From assembly GCA_022827185.1 (NCBI GenBank), contig JAJDTM010000042.1:1-64000 (forward strand): 64,000 nt of DNA, read 5' to 3'. How positions within the stretch are numbered: the stretch's first letter is position 1; each line of letters begins with the position of its first letter. Under the pieces are notes generated by a model. The model did not search any database. It was not told the DNA's origin and was given only the letters and a program-made list of their open reading frames with translations. Below, piece after piece: positions 42,183 to 52,366 of this stretch. Both the position numbers and the translations under genes were made by a program. This stretch comes from Candidatus Poribacteria bacterium. Its GTDB lineage: Bacteria > Poribacteria > WGA-4E > WGA-3G.

Positions 42183-44918
42183 ATGTTTGATTTCCGAACG
42201 CCTCTCTTTTTAATCCTACTTGCTGCGATTCCTGTGCTAATCCTTGTGCAACGCCGGACGCATCTCGGTACGACGAAGTGGCGGAAAAGCGTAACCTTCT
42301 GCCTCAGAGGTGCCGCGCTGCTATGCGCAATTCTTGCCTTAGCCAACCTCCATCGGACACACAAGGAACAGCGGCTTGCAGTTGCCTTCTTAATTGATAC
42401 ATCTGAAAGTATCCCACGCGGAGAATACGAAGAAGCCTTCAAACAGATAAATGCCGCCATCGCGAAATTGAGGAACTCCGATAAGTTCGGCATCATCAGT
42501 TTCGCGAAGGAAGCCTCGGTCATCGCAGAAATCCGACAGAAGCAAGACCAGCTGTTGGAAAACACATTCACAGAGCTACCGGAAACACTCGCGGAACAGA
42601 CCATTAGACGAGACAGCACCGATGTCCTGAACGCACTCAAGCGTGCAATTGCCCTATTGCCGGACGATTACCATCGGCGGATCGTTCTATTCAGCGACGG
42701 TATCCATAACACAGGTGGTACATCCGTTGAAGATTACTTGCCGCTGCTCTCGGCAAACAATGTTGAAATATTGACGATACCTTTGAACGTTGTTAAAGAT
42801 GCTATCCGAGTGACAGCGTTACGAATACCGAATCAGGTACGCAAAGGACAACGTTTTGCGATAGACGCGATCATTGAAACTGATGGGAGTATTCCAAAGC
42901 TAAACGCTACCCTTTATCGCAATAACGTGCTAATTGATGAGGTCCCATGGAACTTGGAAACGGGAAGAAACGTTCTGTCTTTACCCATGCAACAGATTCC
43001 AGAAGCAGGAAACTATAGATACGAACTGAAGTTGAACGTAACCGACGAAATCCCGGAAAATAATCAAGGATATGGCGTTGTAAAAATCCAGGACAAGCCG
43101 CATGCACTATACGTAGAAGGAGATCCCGCACAGACTACGTACCTGAGAACCGTTCTTGAAGAGAACGGTTTTGAGGTTGAAACTACGGGACCTGAGGAGA
43201 TGCCAACCGAGCTCGTCGACCTTCAACGTAGCGATATCTTGATTTTGAGCAACGTTTCCGCAGATGTCCTCTCACCTGAACAGTTGCAAAACATCGAAAA
43301 TTATGTTCAGGACCTCGGACACGGATTCGTCGTTATCGGTGGCGAACACGCTTACGGCCCCGGAGGCTATACCGATACTGCCCTGGAGCGCGTGCTTCCA
43401 GTGAAGATGACACCACGCGAACAGAAAGACACTATTGCTGTTTTTTTTGTATTGGATACATCCGGAAGCATGGCGAACTACGTCGCCGGACACCGGCGTA
43501 AAATTGATCTCGCTATTGCGGGGATCAGTGCGGGTATTGACAATCTTGAGGAAGATGACGTGGCTGGTGCCATTAGTTTCAGTGCCGGTAAGCCAGTAGA
43601 TGTCGTCTCGGATCTCACATCTGATCGTGATATGCTACTTCAAGCTGTCGGAAAACTTAAACCGACAGGTGGAACAACGTTGATGAAAGAAGCCATTGAG
43701 AAAGCTTACAAAAGGCTCAAAGCAAACGATGCGAAACGGAAACATATTATTCTCTTGTCGGACGGTAAATCTGATGAAGTGGAATCGGATCTGCTTGATC
43801 TGGCTGAAGATACTGCTGAAGCACACATCAGCATCACAACGATTGCGATCGGTGACGCAAACAGAGCACTTCTCAGGGAACTCAGTGAGATCAGCGGTGG
43901 ACACCCTGTCACTGTAGAGAATCTTCAACAATTGCCAACACTTCTGATGGAAGCCGTGCGAGATACACAGCGTTACATCGTTCAAGAACCGTTCCAACCC
44001 GTTATTACTGCGCCGAATGAACCCATTACAGAGGGAATCGGTACGCTACCACAACTTCACGGCTACACTGCGACGACGGAAAAGCAGACAGCACAGGTTT
44101 TTATCCGTTCGCATAAAGACGAACCGCTCCTTGCAGGTTGGCATTTCGGATTGGGAAAAGCGATTGCGTGGACATCGGACGTTAAACCGGCATGGGCACA
44201 GGAATGGATTCCGTGGCAAAATTTTGGTAAGTTTTGGGGACGGGTTGTGAATTGGACGCTTCCAGCAGCGGATGCGAATGCAGACTTCGATCTCAGGGGG
44301 TCATTTCAGCACGGTATCGCAGCGGTGAATCTTGATACGCGAAGTCCATCACAAGCCGCTTATGAGGTCCGCGTCGCCGGTCCGAACGGCACAAGCGAAC
44401 TTATTGAAATGCAGCAAATGACTTCAACACGCTACAGCGGTACATTTCAGATGCAAGACAGCGGCTCCTACATCATCACTGCACAGGGTGAAGACGACAA
44501 ACGCACAGAGGTTCTGTCGCTTCCGTATCCGATAGAATATGCAGATTTTAGGGTCAATACCGACTTGCTAAAGATGCTTGCCGCTGGCACCGGTGGTATT
44601 CACGACCCGGTCCCGGCACAGATCGCAGCATCGGCAGGCACACCAATTGAGAAGCAGATTTCACTTGCGCAAGCGTTATTAGTCGTCGCTGCGTTCCTCT
44701 TTGTATTGGAAATGATCTTGCGACGCTACAGCATAACGAATAGGCATATCGCTGCGTTTTTTGGACGGTTGCGCGGGAAGTCTTTGGACACTCAAGCCAT
44801 AGGCACGACAGCAGAGACTGTGCCTTCAACCGAACGTGCCAGAGAGGACACAGTCCCTTCAGAGCCAACAGAAGCATCAATGTCCCGATTATTAGCTGCC
44901 AAGAGACGGGTGCGTTAA
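42183..44918 (+). CDS. Double-VWA membrane protein (BatA/GATase1-like)
   Basis: A 911-residue inner-membrane protein. Two N-terminal helices (about 7-24 and 37-55) carry a first VWA domain (AFLIDTSESIP near 67, a DxSxS MIDAS). A GATase1-like segment follows near 300-410 (ALYVEGDPAQTTYLRTVL, VIGGEHAYGPGGY), then a second VWA (FFVLDTSGSMANY near 423) and an Ig-like region. A C-terminal helix lies near 840 with a cytoplasmic tail. This is the layout of the large membrane VWA proteins that usually neighbour MoxR and DUF58 genes; those are not present here. Metal-dependent protein binding at the envelope is likely. The 3' end overlaps the opposite gene by 27 bp. Confidence 0.85.
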   Translation: MFDFRTPLFLILLAAIPVLILVQRRTHLGTTKWRKSVTFCLRGAALLCAILALANLHRTHKEQRLAVAFLIDTSESIPRGEYEEAFKQINAAIAKLRNSDKFGIISFAKEASVIAEIRQKQDQLLENTFTELPETLAEQTIRRDSTDVLNALKRAIALLPDDYHRRIVLFSDGIHNTGGTSVEDYLPLLSANNVEILTIPLNVVKDAIRVTALRIPNQVRKGQRFAIDAIIETDGSIPKLNATLYRNNVLIDEVPWNLETGRNVLSLPMQQIPEAGNYRYELKLNVTDEIPENNQGYGVVKIQDKPHALYVEGDPAQTTYLRTVLEENGFEVETTGPEEMPTELVDLQRSDILILSNVSADVLSPEQLQNIENYVQDLGHGFVVIGGEHAYGPGGYTDTALERVLPVKMTPREQKDTIAVFFVLDTSGSMANYVAGHRRKIDLAIAGISAGIDNLEEDDVAGAISFSAGKPVDVVSDLTSDRDMLLQAVGKLKPTGGTTLMKEAIEKAYKRLKANDAKRKHIILLSDGKSDEVESDLLDLAEDTAEAHISITTIAIGDANRALLRELSEISGGHPVTVENLQQLPTLLMEAVRDTQRYIVQEPFQPVITAPNEPITEGIGTLPQLHGYTATTEKQTAQVFIRSHKDEPLLAGWHFGLGKAIAWTSDVKPAWAQEWIPWQNFGKFWGRVVNWTLPAADANADFDLRGSFQHGIAAVNLDTRSPSQAAYEVRVAGPNGTSELIEMQQMTSTRYSGTFQMQDSGSYIITAQGEDDKRTEVLSLPYPIEYADFRVNTDLLKMLAAGTGGIHDPVPAQIAASAGTPIEKQISLAQALLVVAAFLFVLEMILRRYSITNRHIAAFFGRLRGKSLDTQAIGTTAETVPSTERAREDTVPSEPTEASMSRLLAAKRRVR

Positions 44919-46406
44919 TGCGGGTCCATGAGCCTTACTCCACAATATCTCAGATTGCTGCCGAATTTGGTGCCAAGGACCGGTAATCGCCAGCGTAATT
45001 CCAGGACTCTGGATGTTCACAAAGAGCGTCGTACCGTCCGGTGAGAACGTCGCACCCGCGAGTTCAGACAGATTGCCAGCGTTTCGAGCAAACCGGTAGA
45101 GGTCTCCTTCGGGTGTTACCCCAATGAGGAATTCCTCGTTGGGACCGTCTTCACAGATGATAAGGTCGCCCCACGGTGTGACTGTTAAGTTATCGGCGTT
45201 TTCCATGAGATTGCTGTCGTTCGGTTCAATGAAGAGTTCAATCGTACCGGGTTCCTGTTCCTCGCGGCTCGTGCCTTCGTAAGGACTCGGTATATATCTC
45301 CAGATTTGTCCTTTGTATTCAATACCACCGTTCGTGCAGGCGATATAGAACTCTCCTGTCCCTTGATTCTCGCCGTACCATATCCCTTCACCGCGTGCGA
45401 ACTTCGCTGCGTCTTTACCATCATATCCTTGCATACGGAGGTCATCGTACGGGGATTCTACGTTTTCAATATCCACCCATTCCACAGCAAGCGGTTCTCC
45501 GACCAGTATAGGATTATACGTCCACCAGAAAATCTTTTGGTTTCGGTCTCGCCAGTTTCGGGTATCAGCACTCTTGAGGTCTCGAATTTTCAGTGCTTGC
45601 AGCTGACCGCCTGCAGCGAGTTCGCCCGGCGTATCAGGGATAAACCGATAGATTAGACTATCACCCCTGTCTTCGGTTTCATACACGATGCCAGTTTTCG
45701 GGTCAACAGCGACAGCCTCATGATTGAAACGTCCCATCGCTTTCAACGGGATCGGGTCGGCTAATCCTATGTCAGCAGATGCGGGCACTTCAAAATTATA
45801 CCCATGGTCTCCGTTATAGGTCCCCTCTGCTTTCTGCATTGTCTCCTCACAGGTGATCCATGTATTCCAAGGTGTGAGACCACCGGCACAATTCCGTATT
45901 GTTCCTGTCAGACTTAAGAAATGTTTCTCCAATGTCTGTGTCCGTGTGTCATAGACGAGCGTCGTTGTCCCACCAAGGCAAGGTAGTTCACCCGATCCGG
46001 CGTCATAGAATTTGTCAATAGCCGCGCGTTCAATCTTTTCGTTGTTCCAACCGAAGGCACCGACGTTTTTAGCAGTGGCGGTCAATTCGTGATTTCGGAC
46101 GAGGATCGTTTTGCCGTTGGGACCAGGAAAAGCCGCCATGCCGTCGTGTCCACCCGGCACCCAAAGCCCGTCGTCCATCTGTTCGCCTGTTCGCGAAAAA
46201 GCATGTGCCGTGAACCCTTCCGGGAGATCAAGCAGTCGATTCGGACTCGGCATAAACTGGAAAGGCGGTGGCGGTTCAGGTCTAAATCCAGGCACTTTTT
46301 GAATCAGGGTTTGGCTACACCCTAAAAATCCGAGGCTGACGGCTGCGGATGCAGTCGCAAGCGCGCCGGAACGTAGAAACTGCCGTCGTGATAATTTGTT
46401 TTTCAT
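44892..46406 (-). CDS. PhoX-like (DUF839) Tat-exported protein
   Basis: A 504-residue exported protein. Twin-arginine signal SRRQFLRSG (residues 6-14), then a hydrophobic stretch. The C after LGFLG could be a lipobox, so Tat export followed by lipidation is possible. The beta-propeller body matches PhoX-type DUF839 (GLWVPGGHDGMAAFPGPNG, RNHE near 98, NCAGGLTPWNTWITCEET near 175, FNHEAVAVDP near 223, NADNLTVTPWGDLIICEDG near 406). PhoX enzymes are calcium/iron-dependent alkaline phosphatases; the Cys after NCAGG and acidic metal ligands are consistent. ATG 46406 is preceded by GGGGGA. Confidence 0.83.
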   Translation of the reverse strand: MKNKLSRRQFLRSGALATASAAVSLGFLGCSQTLIQKVPGFRPEPPPPFQFMPSPNRLLDLPEGFTAHAFSRTGEQMDDGLWVPGGHDGMAAFPGPNGKTILVRNHELTATAKNVGAFGWNNEKIERAAIDKFYDAGSGELPCLGGTTTLVYDTRTQTLEKHFLSLTGTIRNCAGGLTPWNTWITCEETMQKAEGTYNGDHGYNFEVPASADIGLADPIPLKAMGRFNHEAVAVDPKTGIVYETEDRGDSLIYRFIPDTPGELAAGGQLQALKIRDLKSADTRNWRDRNQKIFWWTYNPILVGEPLAVEWVDIENVESPYDDLRMQGYDGKDAAKFARGEGIWYGENQGTGEFYIACTNGGIEYKGQIWRYIPSPYEGTSREEQEPGTIELFIEPNDSNLMENADNLTVTPWGDLIICEDGPNEEFLIGVTPEGDLYRFARNAGNLSELAGATFSPDGTTLFVNIQSPGITLAITGPWHQIRQQSEILWSKAHGPALTHPSLGS

Positions 46407-46611
46407 AAAATCCCCCATCAAGCCAACGTTCAATAAAGAGGTCATCAGGATTCTGCATTGTATAATGTGACGCATTTTTTACATATAAAGTATAGCCTTA
46501 ATATTTTACAATATTTTCGCGATTATTTCAAAAGTTTATTACAAAGGCATCAGCGTCACTCAGTTCTTCGTTAGGAGGCATCCGTGAATGTTCCAAAACC
46601 TTCAGGTAATC

Positions 46612-46640
46612 TTGACAATAGGGCAGGTTTGTGTTAGAAT
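46612..46640 (+). promoter_or_regulatory. Sigma70-type promoter for leuS
   Basis: TTGACA (46612-46617), a 17-nt spacer and TAGAAT (46635-46640) match the consensus at 11 of 12 positions. Transcription would start near 46647, leaving a leader of about 44 nt before the leuS ATG. Confidence 0.7.
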
Positions 46641-46690
46641 TTATACATATAAAGCCGATATACAAGGATGCAAAAGGAGACGAACACGCT

Positions 46691-49243
46691 ATGGAGAACC
46701 ATCCATACGCCCCGGCGGAGATAGAACCCTATTGGCAAGCCGAGTGGCAAAAAAAAGAAGCATTTAGAGTTCCAAACGATATCGAAACACTAAAGACTAA
46801 GCCGAAATTCTATGTGCTTGGTATGTTCCCCTATACCTCAGGTGCCGGACTCCACATGGGGCACGCCAAGAACTACGTACCCACTGATATACTCGCTAAT
46901 TTCCGACGTATGCAAGGCTATCACGTGATGCACCCGATGGGCTGGGATGCCTTCGGACTGCCAACAGAACGGTATGCGGTACGTGAAAACGAACATCCGG
47001 TGCATGTTACAAAACGGAATACAGAAACCTTTCAGCAGCAGATCCAACGCATCGGTCTCTCTTACGACTGGTCTCGCAAAATTGACACTTCTCTACCCGA
47101 ATATTACAAATGGACACAATGGATTTTCCTCCGTCTCTACGAAAAAGGCTTAGCATATCTCGCCGATGTGCCGGTCAACTGGTGCCCAGCGTTAGGTACC
47201 GTCCTCTCAAACGAAGAGGTAAAAGACGGTAAATACGTTGAAACCGAAGATCCCGTTGAACGCCGTCTCATGCATCAGTGGATGCTCAAAATTACCGCTT
47301 ATGCAGAACGGTTGTTAGACGACTTAGATTTGCTGGATTGGCCCGAGGGTCTCAAAGAGATGCAACGGCATTGGATTGGCAAATCGGAAGGTGCGGACAT
47401 TACTTTTAACATCAAGGATAGTGATAAGACGTTTACCGTTTTCACGACGCGTCCGGATACACTTTTCGGTGCGACCTATTGTGTATTGGCACCCGAACAT
47501 CCGTTCGTCTCCGAGATAACACATCCTGATGCTGCAGCTGCAGTTGACGCTTATGTCAAGGAAGCCGTCAACAAATCCGATCTTCAACGCACAGACCTTG
47601 CCACAGAGAAGACAGGTGTCTTCACAGGTGCTTATGCCATTAACCCGTGCAACGATACACCTGTCCCGATCTGGGTTGCCGACTATGTGCTTATGACGTA
47701 CGGCACGGGTGCTATCATGGCAGTGCCGGGGCACGATGAACGCGATCACGAATTCGCTACAGCCTTCGGTATCCCTATTGTCGAGGTCATCAAAGGTGGC
47801 GAAAAACCGATTGAAGAGGCACCTTTTGAAGGAGACGGGGTCTGCGTTAATTCCGGTTTCCTCAACGGTTTACAGGTTGCCGATGCTAAAGAGAAAATGA
47901 TTGCTTGGCTTGAGAGTGAGGAAAAAGGGTCGCGTCAGGTGCAATATCGTTTACGGGACTGGCTTTTCTCGCGGCAACGGTACTGGGGTGAACCTTTCCC
48001 GCTGGCACACCTTGAGGATGGGACTATTGTTCAACTGCCAGACGAGGCACTGCCCGTAGAACTGCCACCGATTGATGCCTATAAGCCGACAGAAGACGGT
48101 AAACCGCCACTCGCCCGCGCCGATGAAGCGTGGTTGAAAGTGACACTACCCGATGGCAGGGTCGCGACGCGGGAGACGAATATTATGCCACAATGGGCAG
48201 GTTCCTGTTGGTATTATCTCCGCTTCCTTGATGCACACAATACCGAGGCACCTTTTGATACCGCGCTTGAACAGTACTGGATGCCAGTAGATCTCTATAT
48301 GGGGGGTGCCGAGCACGCTGTCTTGCATCTGCTCTATGCCCGTTTCTGGCATAAGGTCCTGTACGATTCTGGCTTAGTTTCGACGAAGGAACCCTTCCGA
48401 GGCTTGGTGAATCAGGGAACAATCCTCGCAGAATCGTATCAAGACGATGCTGGCAAATACTACTATCCGCACGAAGTTGAGCAGGAGGACGGAAAAGCCG
48501 TCGCTAAAGTCTCTGGTGCAACGCTCCAAACGCAGATGGAGAAGATGTCCAAATCCCGTTCTAACGTCATCAATCCGAGTGACGTTATTGACAACTACGG
48601 CGCGGACGCACTTCGCCTCTACCTTCTGTTTATCGGTCCCGTCACAGCGAGTACACCGTGGCAAGACGCGGGTGTAGAAGGGGTCTATCGGTTTCTTCAA
48701 CGCATCTGGCGACTTGTGATTGATGAAAACAGTGGTGAACTGAGCGAGAAGTTGACCGATACCGCTGGCACAACGGAGTCTGAACTTTGGCGCGAACTCC
48801 ATAAGACCATCAAGCAGGTAACCGAGGACACCGAATCCATTGATAAGATGAACACGGCGATTAGCCAGATGATGATCTTTGTTAACACCGCCACACAGAC
48901 GAAAACGCTACCGAAGGAGACCTTGAAAATCTTCCTGCATCTGCTTTCACCTTACGCGCCGCACATCGCACAGGAATTGTGGCATCGTCTCGGTGAAACA
49001 AGCTTTATCGCGCATGAACAGTGGCCCATACACGACGAAGCCGTACTTGAGAGTGCCACCGTAACCATCATCGCGCAAGTCAACGGGAAACTCCGCAACC
49101 GGCTCCAACTGCCTGCCGATGCAACTGATAAAGAGATTGAAGCAGCCGCACTCGCAGATGAACGGGTTCAGCGATTTATTGAAGGGAAACCGGTTCGGAA
49201 GGTCATCGTCGTCCCGAATCGACTCATCAATATCGTTGTTTAA
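46691..49243 (+). CDS. leuS: Leucyl-tRNA synthetase
   Basis: An 850-residue class I aminoacyl-tRNA synthetase that charges tRNA-Leu. Start ATG 46691 follows AAAGGAGA. The HIGH motif is HMGH (55-58) in GAGLHMGHAKNY. The CP1 editing domain contains TTRPDTLFGATYCVLAPEH near 254-272 and GTGAIMAVPGHDERD. KMSKS lies near 618-622, followed by the anticodon-binding helical domain and a short C-terminal domain ending in KVIVVPNRLINIVV. Length and architecture are those of bacterial LeuRS. It has its own strong promoter. Confidence 0.97.
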   Translation: MENHPYAPAEIEPYWQAEWQKKEAFRVPNDIETLKTKPKFYVLGMFPYTSGAGLHMGHAKNYVPTDILANFRRMQGYHVMHPMGWDAFGLPTERYAVRENEHPVHVTKRNTETFQQQIQRIGLSYDWSRKIDTSLPEYYKWTQWIFLRLYEKGLAYLADVPVNWCPALGTVLSNEEVKDGKYVETEDPVERRLMHQWMLKITAYAERLLDDLDLLDWPEGLKEMQRHWIGKSEGADITFNIKDSDKTFTVFTTRPDTLFGATYCVLAPEHPFVSEITHPDAAAAVDAYVKEAVNKSDLQRTDLATEKTGVFTGAYAINPCNDTPVPIWVADYVLMTYGTGAIMAVPGHDERDHEFATAFGIPIVEVIKGGEKPIEEAPFEGDGVCVNSGFLNGLQVADAKEKMIAWLESEEKGSRQVQYRLRDWLFSRQRYWGEPFPLAHLEDGTIVQLPDEALPVELPPIDAYKPTEDGKPPLARADEAWLKVTLPDGRVATRETNIMPQWAGSCWYYLRFLDAHNTEAPFDTALEQYWMPVDLYMGGAEHAVLHLLYARFWHKVLYDSGLVSTKEPFRGLVNQGTILAESYQDDAGKYYYPHEVEQEDGKAVAKVSGATLQTQMEKMSKSRSNVINPSDVIDNYGADALRLYLLFIGPVTASTPWQDAGVEGVYRFLQRIWRLVIDENSGELSEKLTDTAGTTESELWRELHKTIKQVTEDTESIDKMNTAISQMMIFVNTATQTKTLPKETLKIFLHLLSPYAPHIAQELWHRLGETSFIAHEQWPIHDEAVLESATVTIIAQVNGKLRNRLQLPADATDKEIEAAALADERVQRFIEGKPVRKVIVVPNRLINIVV

Positions 49244-49248
49244 TGGTT

Positions 49249-49330
49249 TGCCTCGCAGTGAGAGTTATTAGTACTCAGTTATCAGTTAAGAGCCGTACTA
49301 CCAACGGACGGACCTGGTAAAGACAGGTGG
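49249..49330. repeat. CAGTTATCAGTT-word intergenic sequence
   Basis: GCCTCGCAGTGAGAGTTATT then ACTCAGTTATCAGTTAAGAG. The CCTCGCAGTGAGAGTTA word recurs at about 52219 downstream of RNase J. Confidence 0.5.
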
Positions 49331-49364
49331 AACTCTAAACAAAACATCCAAAGAAGGTAGACGT

Positions 49365-50390
49365 ATGCGTATCACACGAGTAATGAGTGTGTTTATATTA
49401 GTTGTCACGGTAAGTGGGGTTGTGTTTGCAGAGGGAAGTCCGGGTAAATGGGTCTTTGCCATCCGTGAACCGTTTTTGAATGAAGACGGTTTCCGAATTA
49501 CAACGCAGACGCTGGAGAGGGGTCGAGATACGAAAAAATGGTGGGAATTCTACCAGTATAACATCTGTACGATGAACCCGGACGGCACAAATCTCCGCCG
49601 ACTCACGGATGATGGGGTTTCACGTAACCCGCGATGGTCACCGGATGGGGAACGGATTGCCTATATATCCGGGTTAGACAACGCAAAATCGCTATACGTG
49701 ATGTGGGCGGATGGTACCGAGAACAAGCGACTCATCAAGAAACAGTATGCTATCCATGATTTCTGGTGGTCTCCGTTGAGTCACGCCCTTCTGGTTGTCG
49801 TCGAGATTGACCGTCCGAAAGATCGATTGGAAAATTGGGAAGTAACGCTTGATGGAAAAATAAAGCGGTGGCGGAGCCAGCAGTGGGCAAAAGGATGGCT
49901 ACATTGGGACGCGAAAGGCGAAAAGGTTAAAGAACCGAAAAGGAGACTGCTTGAAGTGTTGCCGAAAGGGACAAGCTGGCCCGAGTGGTCGCCAGACGGC
50001 AAATGGATCGCGTTTAATACCGACGGACTCCTCGCGCTTGCAGAGCCAGAGGTCGTCAGTATAAACAGGAAATGGTTTCTGCAACGCGATGAGCCGCCGT
50101 GTAGACACATTGAAGAGTGGTCGCCAGATGGCAAACAACTTCTGTTTTATGTGTCAAGTGATATTTGCGTTGCCACTGTAGAGCGTGGACGCTTTAAGAA
50201 CTACCAGAATCTCAGTCTTTACTCAGGACGGGACGCGACCTGGAGTCCGAACGGAAAACAGGTTGCATTTATTGGTGCCAATTTGGACGGACGGCGTACC
50301 AGTGAAATTTTCATTTTAGATGTTGAAACCGGCAAAATGGAGCAGATTACCTCAACGACTTACGACTACTTTGATTTACATTGGCAATAA
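49365..50390 (+). CDS. Secreted TolB-like PD40/WD40 beta-propeller protein
   Basis: A 341-residue exported protein with signal peptide residues 1-22 (VFA cleavage). PD40 repeats (RNPRWSPDGERIAYIS near 85, WPEWSPDGKWIAFNTDG near 204, IEEWSPDGKQLLFYVS near 247, DATWSPNGKQVAFIG near 290) form a six-bladed-type propeller as in TolB. Without other Tol-Pal genes it is probably a sensor or binding protein. It ends 7 bp before the RNase J start, so they are likely cotranscribed. Confidence 0.82.
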   Translation: MRITRVMSVFILVVTVSGVVFAEGSPGKWVFAIREPFLNEDGFRITTQTLERGRDTKKWWEFYQYNICTMNPDGTNLRRLTDDGVSRNPRWSPDGERIAYISGLDNAKSLYVMWADGTENKRLIKKQYAIHDFWWSPLSHALLVVVEIDRPKDRLENWEVTLDGKIKRWRSQQWAKGWLHWDAKGEKVKEPKRRLLEVLPKGTSWPEWSPDGKWIAFNTDGLLALAEPEVVSINRKWFLQRDEPPCRHIEEWSPDGKQLLFYVSSDICVATVERGRFKNYQNLSLYSGRDATWSPNGKQVAFIGANLDGRRTSEIFILDVETGKMEQITSTTYDYFDLHWQ

Positions 50391-50397
50391 CTATTCT

Positions 50398-52182
50398 ATG
50401 ACAGATTCCATACTTGTTAATAATGAAAATAGCGTTAACGGAAGCGTTTCGATCATACCATTGGGCGGCTTAGGTGAATTTGGGTTGAACATGATGGTCT
50501 ACGAAACCGAGAATGACCTGATCGTCATTGATACCGGTTTCATGTTGCCGAATTCGGATATGCCCGGTGTCGATCTGATATTCCCGGATATCCACTACCT
50601 TGTTGAGCGACAAGAGAAGATTCGCGGGATCCTTTTAACCCACGGACACGAAGACCATATCGGTGCCTTAGCCTACGTCTTACGGCAGTTGGATGTGCCG
50701 GTCTACGGTACGCAGCTGACACTCGCGATTGCGAGCGGACGGCTGCGCGAATACGGCGTACTCGGTAAGGCACAACTCAACACGATTGCCCCCGGTGATA
50801 CAGTTGAATTGGGTGATTTTACAGCCGAATTCATCCATGTCACACACAGTATCCCGGATTCCGTAGCCATCGCGCTGCTTACACCGATCGGCGTTATCGT
50901 CCATACCGGTGATTTCAAGTTTGATATGACACCTGTTGATGGAAAACTGAGTGACATTCAGACGTTGGCGCGCTTAGGTGCGGAAGGCGTGCTAATGTTG
51001 GTCTCCGACAGCACAAACGCTGAGCGACCTGGGCAGACCCCTTCTGAACGGAGTATCTATGGGACGATAGACCATATTTTCCAGAATACTGAACAGAAAC
51101 TGTTTCTCTGCACTTTTTCTTCGAGTCTACACCGTATCCAGCAATTCATCGATCTGGCGAATAAACACCGGCGGCTTATTGCTGTCAGTGGACGTTCGCT
51201 TCTCAATAATGTGCGCATCGCCTCCGAATTGGGCTATCTCAATGTGAACGCCGACTATCTCATTGATGCGCGTGATGCGTCTATGTTTAGACCACACGAG
51301 GTCGTGATCTTGAGTACCGGCAGCCAAGGCGAGCCGCGATCCGCCATGTCCTTGATGGCACTTGACAATCACCCGTTTTTAAAGGTGGAACAGGGGGATA
51401 CCGTTGTTATCTCTGCACGGATCATCCCTGGCAACGAAAAGGCTATCGGGAATGTCATGAACCATCTGATCAGACGTGGCGCGCAGATATACCACGAACG
51501 CAATTCAGAGGTCCACGTTTCGGGACACGGGTCAAGTGAAGATTTAAAGTTGATGCTCAATCTCCTACAGCCCAAATTTTTTATGCCGATGCACGGTGAA
51601 TATCAAAACCTGATACGACACGCCGAACTCGCCGAATCTGTCGGCATCCCAAGTGGGAACATCACAGTCGCTGAAGATGGCGAACTGATTCATCTGACCC
51701 CTGAGACGTGTGAAGTTTTTGGGCGCGAGGGACGTTCTGGACGCGTGCTTGTTGATGGCAAACCAGAAATTGAGCTTGAGGATATTGTCCTCCGCGACCG
51801 TATCCAACTTTCAGAAGACGGCATCGTTATCCCTGTTATTGTCCTACACAGCGATACAGGTGACGGCAGTCAGCAAGAGGACATTGCGGCGGACGAAACA
51901 TCAGCAACTGCCGACCCTTTGACAGCCAATACCGACACTAAAACAGGACTGAACGCTGGAGAGATAGAGATTATCTCACGTGGGTTTGTCTACATGGACA
52001 AGTCGGAAGAACTCATAGAAGCAGCGAAAGAGATCACGCGGCGTGTCATCGAAAACCTAAGCGATGAACAGAAACATGAAACGGAGGTTGTCCAAGATGA
52101 AGTCCGAGGCGCGCTCCGCCGGTTCTTCTCGAAACAGATGCAACGAACACCGATTATTTTCCCCGTTGTCATGCGGGTTTGA
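50398..52182 (+). CDS. rnj: Ribonuclease J
   Basis: A 594-residue metallo-beta-lactamase/beta-CASP RNase with 5'-3' exonuclease and endonuclease activity on mRNA and rRNA. GGLGEFGLN is at 23-31, the HxHxDH motif at H82-G-H84-E-D86-H87, and SDSTNAERPG near 203-212. The beta-CASP region has STGSQGEPRSAMSLMA near 306, and the C-terminal dimer domain is present after an acidic Ser/Thr-rich linker near 480-525. ATG 50398 is chosen since the family starts shortly before the strand IIPLGGLGE. The insert-rich linker is longer than usual. Confidence 0.95.
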   Translation: MTDSILVNNENSVNGSVSIIPLGGLGEFGLNMMVYETENDLIVIDTGFMLPNSDMPGVDLIFPDIHYLVERQEKIRGILLTHGHEDHIGALAYVLRQLDVPVYGTQLTLAIASGRLREYGVLGKAQLNTIAPGDTVELGDFTAEFIHVTHSIPDSVAIALLTPIGVIVHTGDFKFDMTPVDGKLSDIQTLARLGAEGVLMLVSDSTNAERPGQTPSERSIYGTIDHIFQNTEQKLFLCTFSSSLHRIQQFIDLANKHRRLIAVSGRSLLNNVRIASELGYLNVNADYLIDARDASMFRPHEVVILSTGSQGEPRSAMSLMALDNHPFLKVEQGDTVVISARIIPGNEKAIGNVMNHLIRRGAQIYHERNSEVHVSGHGSSEDLKLMLNLLQPKFFMPMHGEYQNLIRHAELAESVGIPSGNITVAEDGELIHLTPETCEVFGREGRSGRVLVDGKPEIELEDIVLRDRIQLSEDGIVIPVIVLHSDTGDGSQQEDIAADETSATADPLTANTDTKTGLNAGEIEIISRGFVYMDKSEELIEAAKEITRRVIENLSDEQKHETEVVQDEVRGALRRFFSKQMQRTPIIFPVVMRV

Positions 52183-52188
52183 TAATAG

Positions 52189-52348
52189 TTATTAGTTATC
52201 AGTTATCGGTTTTCAGTTTACCTCGCAGTGAGAGTTAAAGAGGACTCTGTAACAATTCACCATTTCCTGGAGTACTCCGAGTTTAGGAAGATTGTTACAA
52301 AAGTATTTCTTAACCGAAAACCAATAACTGACGACTGACAACTACTAA
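52189..52348. repeat. Palindromic element with CAGTTATCGGTTTTC arms
   Basis: TCAGTTATCGGTTTTCAGTT on the left and AACCGAAAACCAATAACTGA on the right are imperfect inverted arms. A second inner pair is TGTAACAATTC / GATTGTTACA. It occupies the whole gap between RNase J and the solute-binding protein. Confidence 0.65.
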
Positions 52349-52366
52349 AAAAAGGAATAGATTAAA

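Noticed and set aside
46407..46690. T-box or leucine-responsive leader upstream of leuS
   Set aside because: The predicted leader after the TTGACA/TAGAAT promoter is only about 44 nt, too short for a T-box, and no T-box core motif is seen.
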